25,417 bases of DNA from Streptomycetaceae bacterium (GTDB taxonomy: Bacteria > Actinomycetota > Actinomycetes > Nanopelagicales > Nanopelagicaceae), in the NCBI GenBank assembly GCA_027486075.1, contig JAIXPU010000054.1, positions 1-25,417 on the forward strand, read 5' to 3'. Of the stretch, positions 13,883-20,556 are shown piece by piece (position 1 is the stretch's first letter; every line of letters begins with the position of its first letter). The translations under genes and the position numbers were made by a program. A model generated the notes under the pieces. It ran no database searches, was not told the origin of the DNA, and was given only the letters and a program-made list of their open reading frames with translations.

Positions 13883-14874
13883 TTCAGGCGCACCCGTGGA
13901 TCTAGAACGGCATACAACATATCGACAATTAGATTCATCACGATGACCACAGTTGCAGCCAGAATAGTTGTTGCTAATACAACAGATAAGTCGAACTCAT
14001 AGACAGAACGTAGGGTGAGGCGACCAAGTCCGGGCAGATTAAAGATAGTTTCAGTGATAATCGCACCGCCAATAAGGCCCGCAAAATCAAGGCTCGCCAT
14101 TGTGATCAGTGGAGCAAGCACTGCGCGCAGAGTGTGCTTAAAGAAGACCTTTTGTTCTCCTACGCCCTTCGCACGAGCGGTACGGATGTAATCCTCACCG
14201 AGGGTCTCCAATAACGCAGCGCGGGTGAATCGGGTGTACAAAGCGGCATAGGCGATAGCCAAGGTGATCCACGGCAAGATGAAGTACTGGAAATACTTAT
14301 ACGGGTTATCGATCAGCGATGTGTAACCCGTCAGCGATAACGGAATAATCTTCCATTTAATGGTGACCCAGATCAGAAGCGCAAGGCCAGTAACGAATGT
14401 TGGAAGTGATGTGCCGAGCAATACAAAGACTGAGCTTCCAGTATCTGGCCAGCGATTTTTAAACTTGGCGGCAACGATTCCGAGCCCGATTCCTACTGTG
14501 AGCCAGAGGATGAGCGCGCCGACTGCAAGATTGATAGTAATTGGAAGCGCTTCTGTGATCATATCTGTGACACAAGCGTTCTCATTAAATGAATATCCAA
14601 ATGATGGTGCTGGGCAGCTAAATGCAGCGCTACCAGAGCCATACGTGCGGCCTAAGAAGATGCCGGAGATAAAGAGAAAATACTGTTCGTAGAGCGGCTT
14701 ATCGAGTCCTAAGCGGATGCGGTTAGCTTCAATAATCTGTTCATTACAGCGTTGACCACAAGTAAGAGCCGCCGGATCAAAAGGCAAGATTGCAAAGATC
14801 ATAAAGACCACAGCTGAAACGACAAGAATGGTTGCCAGGGCGAAGACCATACGTCGACCTATATATGCCAGCAT
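13879..14874 (-). CDS. Peptide ABC transporter permease, OppB/DppB type
   Basis: One of two pore-forming subunits, about 331 residues with six membrane helices. The N-terminal helix (Ala-Tyr-Ile-Gly-Arg-Arg, then a hydrophobic stretch) and the cytoplasmic EAA loop (Glu-Asp-Tyr-Ile-Arg-Thr-Ala-Arg-Ala-Lys-Gly) that docks on the ATPase are typical. I choose ATG 14874 because AGGGAG lies at a normal distance before it; a GTG two codons upstream at 14880 has no room for that signal. An insert between the first two helices (about residues 75-105) contains two cysteines. A 17-pair stem-loop separates it from the binding-protein gene upstream. Confidence 0.92.
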   Translation of the reverse strand: MLAYIGRRMVFALATILVVSAVVFMIFAILPFDPAALTCGQRCNEQIIEANRIRLGLDKPLYEQYFLFISGIFLGRTYGSGSAAFSCPAPSFGYSFNENACVTDMITEALPITINLAVGALILWLTVGIGLGIVAAKFKNRWPDTGSSVFVLLGTSLPTFVTGLALLIWVTIKWKIIPLSLTGYTSLIDNPYKYFQYFILPWITLAIAYAALYTRFTRAALLETLGEDYIRTARAKGVGEQKVFFKHTLRAVLAPLITMASLDFAGLIGGAIITETIFNLPGLGRLTLRSVYEFDLSVVLATTILAATVVIVMNLIVDMLYAVLDPRVRLK

Positions 14875-14921
14875 CTTCACTCCCTTCGCTTCGTTAAAAA
14901 GAAAATATCATGTACACAGAG

Positions 14922-14965
14922 AAAGTACTTCCAGCGGGAGGCGTGCCGCCCGCTGGAAGTACTTT
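14922..14965. terminator. Long stem-loop between binding-protein and permease genes
   Basis: A perfect 17-base inverted repeat (arms 14922-14938 and 14949-14965, loop 10 bases) lies between the binding-protein stop and the permease start. In the direction of transcription (minus) it is followed by only a weak T-run (TTTCTCT). It therefore probably acts as a partial terminator or a 3'-end stabiliser, so that the binding protein is made in excess over the pore. In the plus direction it is followed by five T. Confidence 0.75.
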
Positions 14966-14988
14966 TTACCTCTTGTTGAGATCAGGGA

Positions 14989-16743
14989 TTAGTTATTAAT
15001 CCAGATCTTTCCGTAGGCAGGGTTTCCTTGTGGAACCCAGAAGAAGACGTTTGCAAGCTGTGAGCCCCAAACTTCCTGTGCCTTACCGAATGTTGTTGGT
15101 AGTACCCAGAAATTTCTCATGGCTTCAGCGTCAAGCTGCTTCCACATTGCTGCCTGCTTCTTACGGTCAGTTGTCTTCATCGCAAGGTTGACCTTATCTT
15201 CAAACTTCTTGTAGTTAGGGTCATCTGAGTTCTGAGACAAGTTGAATCCGCCAAATGAAGCGAAGAGCTCTGGGATAACTGTTGAAGCATTTGCCCAGTC
15301 AGCGCCCCAACCAGATGCAGAGATATCTTTCTGCTTGGCAGGGTCCATGATTGTTGAGTAGTAACCAGAGCTGATGATGTTCCACTTAACCTTGATTCCT
15401 ACGCGAGCATAAGCTGCTTCGTTGATTGGAATTGTGTCGTTAAGTGTTGCAGATTGGCGAACGTCGAAGGTGATTCCCTCTTCAGTTGCCTTCTTGTAGT
15501 CAGCAGGACACTTAGTCTTTGCTGTTTCAAGGAGCGCCTTAGCCTTTGCAACGTTGCCTTCTGGCATGAAGTCAGGGCTTCCAGGACCAACGACCTTTGT
15601 AGGTGCGTAGTCATCTGCTACCAATGGGCTGATAACGCCAGTTGCATATGAACCTGCAAACTTTGGTCCGCCTGCATAATCAAGAAGCGCCTTGGCATCA
15701 CGTGCGTAGTACATAGCTTCACGTACTTCTTTACATGGCATCGCCTTAACGTTAAATGCGAGGTAGATAGCGTATGGATCAGAGTTGTTCATACGACGCT
15801 TAGCAAGGCTTGGATCGCTAAAGAACTTCTCCTTGTTTGAAGGAAGTGGTCCACCGAAGTTCATCGCTGTTGGCAATGTATCTTCGAGGATGATCTGATC
15901 GATAACTTCTTCATCTAGACCAAACTGGATAACAACTTCATCTGGGTAAGGAGTACGAACAGGGTCTGATGCCTTTGACCAGTACTTGTTACGAACAAGC
16001 TTCAACTGTGTCTTGCTGTTTTCAGCAATCTTGTATGGACCTGTTGCTTGTGGGTTCAAGTCATACTTGTCGCCCTTATCTTTCTTGGCTTGAACAGGAG
16101 AGATAACTCCGTATGTTCCAAGATAGTTAAAGTCGGCAACAGACTTATTGAGGTTGAAGGTAATTGTGCGGTTATCTGAAGAACATGCGACAGCCTTCTT
16201 AAATGCCTTTACGCCAGCTGGTGTGTTCTTGTAAGGACCTGTGTAAATGGAGTTTCCATCTTTATCTTTTGGAATATCCAACCAAGCCTGTAGGTAAGCA
16301 GGTCCGCCTGTGATGACATCAGTTGCGAATACACGTGAAACACCGTACTGAACGTGTTCGCATGTAATTGCTACGCCATCTTCAAACTTTGTACCTGGAC
16401 GAAGTGTGAACTTCCAGGTCTTTGCTTCGTTGCTTGGAATACCTGTGTTTGTCGCAAGATCTGGAACGATATTTGCGCCAGCGTTACCTGGAACTGGGTT
16501 ATATGCAACCAGTGTGCGTGTGTGGAATGAATTCATAAACGCAAGGTCACGACCGGTATAGATACGACTTGGATCAAGGTGATCAAGGCGTGGTTCGTGC
16601 TCTAGAAACGTCAGGATTCCACCTGTCTTTGGTGTAGTCGCCGCGCTTGCTGGGCTTACTCCAGACACCAAAACAGTGCCGAGAATGAGCGCTGCAGCTG
16701 ATGCAACAGCAGTCGCGCGTTGACGAGCAGAAATTGCTCTCAT
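14989..16743 (-). CDS. Peptide ABC transporter substrate-binding protein (SBP family 5)
   Basis: The extracytoplasmic receptor of the importer, 584 residues. A Sec signal peptide covers residues 1-34: Arg residues at 2, 7 and 9, a hydrophobic core at about 12-27 and a signal peptidase I site Ala-Ser-Ala at 32-34. The mature part begins with the family opening Thr-Gly-Gly-Ile-Leu-Thr-Phe-Leu and has the Trp-Lys-Phe-Thr-Leu-Arg-Pro-Gly motif near 109-116 typical of SBP_bac_5. No lipobox cysteine is present, so it would not be lipid-anchored, which is unusual for a Gram-positive importer. AAGGA lies 8 bases before the ATG, and a 15-base palindrome lies further upstream. Peptides are the likely substrate; other SBP-5 ligands (nickel, sugars) cannot be excluded. 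Confidence 0.93.
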   Translation of the reverse strand: MRAISARQRATAVASAAALILGTVLVSGVSPASAATTPKTGGILTFLEHEPRLDHLDPSRIYTGRDLAFMNSFHTRTLVAYNPVPGNAGANIVPDLATNTGIPSNEAKTWKFTLRPGTKFEDGVAITCEHVQYGVSRVFATDVITGGPAYLQAWLDIPKDKDGNSIYTGPYKNTPAGVKAFKKAVACSSDNRTITFNLNKSVADFNYLGTYGVISPVQAKKDKGDKYDLNPQATGPYKIAENSKTQLKLVRNKYWSKASDPVRTPYPDEVVIQFGLDEEVIDQIILEDTLPTAMNFGGPLPSNKEKFFSDPSLAKRRMNNSDPYAIYLAFNVKAMPCKEVREAMYYARDAKALLDYAGGPKFAGSYATGVISPLVADDYAPTKVVGPGSPDFMPEGNVAKAKALLETAKTKCPADYKKATEEGITFDVRQSATLNDTIPINEAAYARVGIKVKWNIISSGYYSTIMDPAKQKDISASGWGADWANASTVIPELFASFGGFNLSQNSDDPNYKKFEDKVNLAMKTTDRKKQAAMWKQLDAEAMRNFWVLPTTFGKAQEVWGSQLANVFFWVPQGNPAYGKIWINN

Positions 16744-16763
16744 TACGTAGTCCTTTCCATGGG

Positions 16764-16795
16764 GATGCCAATGGCATCACAGTCGGGTGAGTCAA
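16764..16795 (-). promoter_or_regulatory. Palindromic operator candidate before binding-protein gene
   Basis: GATGCCA-A-TGGCATC (16764-16778) is a perfect 7-base-arm palindrome 20 bases before the binding-protein ATG. A -35-like TTGACT lies at 16795-16790 on the minus strand, so the palindrome would sit around the -10 region. This suggests a repressor site and a separate promoter for the binding protein, although the -10 hexamer itself is not clear. Confidence 0.45.
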
Positions 16796-16844
16796 TCAGA
16801 ATTTGTCCGAATTGTGAATACCACTCGGTAACTATTGGATTACA

Positions 16845-17819
16845 TTAATTTCGGTCTGAGCGTGGATCTAGGGCATCGCGCAGCGCATCGCCGACCAAGT
16901 TAAAGGCGAGAACCACGACTACCAGAGAGGCTGCGGTAATCAGGAAGAAGCTCGGCATCACTGTCACAAATCGGGTGGAGTTGGAGAGCAGGATTCCCCA
17001 GGTCGAAGCTGGTGGCTGAACGCCTAGGCCTAGGAATGAGTAGACCGCCTCGGTCGCTAAATACCCCGGGAGCGAGAGCGATACAACAACGATTACCGGC
17101 GCCCAGAGGTTAGGGATGAGCTCCTTAGAAATAATGCGCCAGCGGCTGGCGCCCATCGCTTGTGCGGCCGTCACAAATTCTCTTTCGCGAATACTCATTA
17201 CCTGCGAACGAATAAGTCGCGAAAATCCTGGCCATCCAAAGAAAGAGAGAAAGAGAATTAAGAAGAGAATGCGAGCGCCATTTCCTTCAGCGACTCCAAG
17301 CTTTTCAATGCGATCAACCATCGGTTCGCTCAGCGCCACGATCATAAAGAATGCTGGGAAGGCGAGAAGGAAGTCAGTGAAACGTCCCAAGTAACCATCA
17401 ACGCGACCGCGGAAATATCCGCCAACGATTCCGACAAAGAATCCAATGGTGAGCGCTACAAAGGTGGCAAGAAATGCGATGAGGAATGAGATCCGAGAGC
17501 CGTAGAGCAACTGCGCTAAAAGATCACGCCCTGTTCCTGGGATTAGTCCGAGCGGATGTTCGCGGCTAAATTTTGCTGCATCACCTTCAGGAATACCACT
17601 TGAATTAAGTACATCGAGATTTAAGGTATCTGGATTTATGCCCAAAATTGCTGTGACGACGGGTGCAAAGATTGAGAGAGATACGAGTATCACGCTCAGT
17701 ATCGCCGCCCCAACGCCTACCTTGTTGCGCTTAAAGCGGCTCCAGGCAATCTCACGAGGGCTACGTCCTTTAATATCGCGAATTTCTGCAGTGGATTGAA
17801 GTGCAACCGGCGTTGTCAT
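16845..17819 (-). CDS. Peptide ABC transporter permease, OppC/DppC type
   Basis: Second pore subunit, 324 residues. The N-terminal OppC segment (Ser-Pro-Arg-Glu-Ile-Ala-Trp-Ser-Arg-Phe-Lys-Arg-Asn-Lys, then helix 1) is followed by a periplasm-side loop and five more helices; the EAA loop (Glu-Phe-Val-Thr-Ala-Ala-Gln-Ala-Met-Gly-Ala) and the C-terminal Gly-Asp-Ala-Leu-Arg-Asp-Ala-Leu-Asp-Pro-Arg motif are clear. It is the first gene of the transporter cluster, before the binding protein, which differs from the usual A-B-C-D-F order. TAGAGT (17832-17827) ends 7 bases before the ATG and no ribosome binding site is present, so the message may be leaderless. Confidence 0.93.
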   Translation of the reverse strand: MTTPVALQSTAEIRDIKGRSPREIAWSRFKRNKVGVGAAILSVILVSLSIFAPVVTAILGINPDTLNLDVLNSSGIPEGDAAKFSREHPLGLIPGTGRDLLAQLLYGSRISFLIAFLATFVALTIGFFVGIVGGYFRGRVDGYLGRFTDFLLAFPAFFMIVALSEPMVDRIEKLGVAEGNGARILFLILFLSFFGWPGFSRLIRSQVMSIREREFVTAAQAMGASRWRIISKELIPNLWAPVIVVVSLSLPGYLATEAVYSFLGLGVQPPASTWGILLSNSTRFVTVMPSFFLITAASLVVVVLAFNLVGDALRDALDPRSDRN

Positions 17820-17826
17820 GGCGCCT

Positions 17827-17836
17827 ACTCTATACT
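17827..17836. promoter_or_regulatory. Overlapping -10 elements, permease C and lipoprotein
   Basis: Minus-strand TAGAGT (17832-17827) or TATAGA (17834-17829) and plus-strand TATACT (17831-17836) overlap on the same ten bases. The minus element fits a leaderless start of the permease gene; the plus element would give the lipoprotein a leader of about 48 bases. No clear -35 element on either side. Confidence 0.45.
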
Positions 17837-17890
17837 TGGGTGATACCGGAAGTCACGGTGGTAATTGACCCAAAATTTGTGGAGGACTAC

Positions 17891-18421
17891 ATGAAGGCCC
17901 AAAAAGCGCTCATCGCATTTCTAAGCTCGCTCGCACTGGCTACAACGCTTACCGCATGCGGTGGAGATGACACAACGGCAAACACCGATGACCAAACTTT
18001 GGTCGAAACAGTTGAAGAGAAGCCTCAGGCTAGCGGCGGTTTTGATGCTCCTGTAGTGACTCCCGATAAAGTCAGTTACACACTTACTTCACCAGCAGCC
18101 TTCACCCCAGGAAAGTTCGCCTCAGGAATGTTGCCAGGCTATAAAAATGAACGCTTCGACCTCACAGTCGTAAATAACTCTGGAAAAGATCTTGATCTAG
18201 CAACGCTCATTGTCAGAGGTTCAACGACTTCTGGTGAATGTGTAGATATCTTCGACGGCGATAACCAGATGGAAGGTGCCCCAACAACTCCGCTTGTTTC
18301 TGGAGCAACTGCGAAGTTCTCATGGGGACTTTCTTGTGATGGCAAGAGCGGAGACGAGCTCTCTGTGCTTCTCACCAATGGCGTTGATTCACTCATCGAA
18401 GTAACAGGCAAAATCGCCTAG
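17891..18421 (+). CDS. Small secreted lipoprotein, unknown function
   Basis: A 176-residue protein starting at ATG 17891, with GGAGG 5 bases before it; the frame is open upstream but without such a signal. A lipoprotein signal peptide covers residues 1-22, with lipobox Leu-Thr-Ala-Cys and the modified cysteine at 23, followed by an acidic, Thr-rich linker. The remaining part looks like an immunoglobulin-like beta-sandwich of the DUF4352 kind: a Tyr-Lys-Asn-Glu-Arg-Phe-Asp-Leu-Thr-Val-Val-Asn-Asn-Ser segment, and two cysteines in the C-terminal half that could form a disulfide. Such proteins are anchored at the outer face of the membrane. No specific function can be assigned. It is divergent from the transporter and ends 13 bases before a convergent MFS gene. 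Confidence 0.85.
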   Translation: MKAQKALIAFLSSLALATTLTACGGDDTTANTDDQTLVETVEEKPQASGGFDAPVVTPDKVSYTLTSPAAFTPGKFASGMLPGYKNERFDLTVVNNSGKDLDLATLIVRGSTTSGECVDIFDGDNQMEGAPTTPLVSGATAKFSWGLSCDGKSGDELSVLLTNGVDSLIEVTGKIA

Positions 18422-18434
18422 CTACTGAAGCTCG

Positions 18435-19655
18435 TTACTGAACGTGGGCTAGCCGCTTCATCGCCAAGAAGATTGGTATTGAGGCAAAGCAACCAAAGAA
18501 CATTGTTGCAACCCACAACTCTGGTAAATCTGCGCCCAGCATAAGGCCGGTAATCGCGGGACCTAAAACTCCCGAGACGCTCCATTGCAAACTCATCAGT
18601 GCATTTGCACGGCCACGGATATGTTCAGGCGCTAACTCGTTAGCAAGAGTTGGAATCGTTGGCGCTTGCACCATTTCACCAAAAGCGAAAACAAGTTGGC
18701 TCATACAGATTGCAATCCCAGCAAGAAAAATCGGCAAGAGCGGTGCGATACCAACAAAGATCCACGATGCTGCCCAGATAACTCCGATTGAGATGAGAGC
18801 CGTGAACTTTGAGTAACGTTCCAGAATTTTCATTACCAAAGGTTGGAATAAGACTATTGAAAGTGTATTGACACCAAAGATGACTCCAAGCCACTTTGGA
18901 TCAAGGTCTAAGAATTGCGTGGCAAAGATTGGCACGCCGGCTTGGATAGTTCCATATCCAAATGTGAAGAGAACGATTCCGCCCATTCCCAACAGCATGA
19001 GAGGTTTGACTTCAAAGAGGTCTCGATAAGAGCCATTCTTAGGCTCATGCGCCTTAGGAATATAGCGATTTACATTCTCGCCCTTCAGTGTCAAAACAAC
19101 TAACAGATACAAGAGAAAAGTAGATGCATCCACGTAGTACATAATCTGAAAAGAGCGCAGATTGCCCTCTTGAATAATCAGAGATGAAATCAGTCCCCCC
19201 ATGCCCAGCCCAAGGTTGAGCAACATAAAGTTAAAACCAAATATCTTGGGGCGATCTGCTTCCGGAGTTACGCGAGTCAAGATCGTAGTTTGGCTTGGCC
19301 AAATCGCCTGTCCTGCTGCGTTGATAAAGGTGATGGCAAGAATCGCTTGAAAATGCGTCTCTACCTGTGACAATGAAAACGCTGCCGCTGAATTTACTAA
19401 GAGTCCACCGATCATGACCTTCTTAGGCCCTATGCGATCTACCAGTGCGCCCATTGGTGTGCTGGTCAGAATGGAAACTATGGAGCCGTATGCCAGTAGT
19501 AGTCCGCCAAAGGTGTTGGTAAAGCCGCGCATGTCATGGAGGTAGACCAAGAGCAGCGAAAGAGTCATTCCGCCACCAATAGCGTTGAGGCAGATTCCAA
19601 AAACTATCTTGCGGGATTGGGGGTTAAGTAAAGTTGTAAATTCCTTAAAGAGCAT
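18435..19655 (-). CDS. MFS transporter
   Basis: A 406-residue membrane protein with about 12 helices in two halves joined by a charged loop near 195-215. The loop after helix 2 has the MFS signature Gly-Ala-Leu-Val-Asp-Arg-Ile-Gly-Pro-Lys-Lys, and a related Gly-Arg-Ala-Asn-Ala-Leu stretch follows near residue 350. It resembles MdtH-like drug or metabolite exporters, but the substrate is unknown. Its ATG follows the stop of the alpha/beta hydrolase gene with no gap (TAA then ATG), so the two are translationally coupled and probably act together, for instance one modifying and the other exporting a compound; that link is inference. Confidence 0.9.
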   Translation of the reverse strand: MLFKEFTTLLNPQSRKIVFGICLNAIGGGMTLSLLLVYLHDMRGFTNTFGGLLLAYGSIVSILTSTPMGALVDRIGPKKVMIGGLLVNSAAAFSLSQVETHFQAILAITFINAAGQAIWPSQTTILTRVTPEADRPKIFGFNFMLLNLGLGMGGLISSLIIQEGNLRSFQIMYYVDASTFLLYLLVVLTLKGENVNRYIPKAHEPKNGSYRDLFEVKPLMLLGMGGIVLFTFGYGTIQAGVPIFATQFLDLDPKWLGVIFGVNTLSIVLFQPLVMKILERYSKFTALISIGVIWAASWIFVGIAPLLPIFLAGIAICMSQLVFAFGEMVQAPTIPTLANELAPEHIRGRANALMSLQWSVSGVLGPAITGLMLGADLPELWVATMFFGCFASIPIFLAMKRLAHVQ

Positions 19656-20522
19656 TTAACCCAATAACTCCAGCGCCTGCTTGAGTATCTCGGATTTATA
19701 TTTTTCACCTAGGGAGATATGGCCATGGCCTGGAATAAATGAAAGTCGCGCTGTTGGAATGTGTTTTTCAAGCCAGTACGAATGTGCGTGCGGAACCATA
19801 AAATCATCATCGCCCTGCCAGAGAATGACTGGCTTGGTGATCGCTGCAAGATCAAATCCCCACGGCTTAACAAAGACTAAATCGTCATCAATCCAGCCAT
19901 CAAAGCTCACGGCCAAACCATTGCGCATTGTTGCCGCCATTTCATCAGCAACCGCGCCTTCGAGTACCGCCTTATCGGCATCGCCAATCAGCCCACCAAA
20001 TGCTTCACGAATATCGTTGCCTGTTACCTGTTTCATCGGCACAGCATTCTCATTCATCCATTGTGTAATCACTGCTTCGCCCTTGAGCGCAGCGCCAAAC
20101 TCATCGTGATTTTCTAGTCCCATACCTTCAAGAAAATCTAAATCGGCAGCGCCAAAAGCTCCAACTCCAGCGAGTGAAATTGCTCCAACGTTGCGGGGCT
20201 CAAAAGTATTTGCGAGCGCATGCGGTCCCCCACCTGACCAACCGATAGAGACAAATTTAGAGATGTTCTTAGCATCAAGAATCTGCGCAATATCGTTATT
20301 GATGCTGATAACGCTGCGGCCAGGGTTGCGATCACTCGTGCCATATCCGGCGCGGCTATATGAAATTGCGCGCACACCAGATAGCGCTGCCTCTTCTAAC
20401 CACGATGACCAAGCGCTGGCATGGCCCGGTGTTCCATGATGGAAAATGATGGCGCGCTCTGAATTGATTCCATTGTCGAGAATCTCAACTTCGCGACCGT
20501 CTCCGACTTTAAATTGAGGCAT
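19656..20522 (-). CDS. Alpha/beta hydrolase
   Basis: A 288-residue cytoplasmic hydrolase with no signal peptide. The oxyanion-hole motif His-His-Gly-Thr-Pro-Gly is at 28-33, the nucleophile elbow Gly-Trp-Ser-Gly-Gly at 94-98 with Ser96, the acid probably Asp240 in Gly-Asp-Asp-Asp-Phe-Met-Val-Pro, and the catalytic His at 266 or 268 in Gly-His-Gly-His. A lid domain lies at about 125-210. Family members include esterases, peptidases and epoxide hydrolases; the substrate cannot be named. It is the first gene of a two-gene unit with an MFS transporter. TAGACT (20534-20529) ends 6 bases before the ATG without a ribosome binding site, consistent with a leaderless message. Confidence 0.9.
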   Translation of the reverse strand: MPQFKVGDGREVEILDNGINSERAIIFHHGTPGHASAWSSWLEEAALSGVRAISYSRAGYGTSDRNPGRSVISINNDIAQILDAKNISKFVSIGWSGGGPHALANTFEPRNVGAISLAGVGAFGAADLDFLEGMGLENHDEFGAALKGEAVITQWMNENAVPMKQVTGNDIREAFGGLIGDADKAVLEGAVADEMAATMRNGLAVSFDGWIDDDLVFVKPWGFDLAAITKPVILWQGDDDFMVPHAHSYWLEKHIPTARLSFIPGHGHISLGEKYKSEILKQALELLG

Positions 20523-20541
20523 TTGGAGAGTCTATTACTCT
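20523..20541. promoter_or_regulatory. Divergent promoter region, hydrolase and tgt
   Basis: Minus-strand TAGACT (20534-20529) fits a leaderless start for the hydrolase. Plus-strand TATTAC (20533-20538) is a weaker -10 candidate for tgt, overlapping it; CAATAT (20546-20551) is an alternative closer to the tgt ATG. AGAGT (20527-20531) and ACTCT (20537-20541) form an inverted repeat around these bases. The whole gap is 34 bases. Confidence 0.4.
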
Positions 20542-20556
20542 GCCACAATATGCAAC

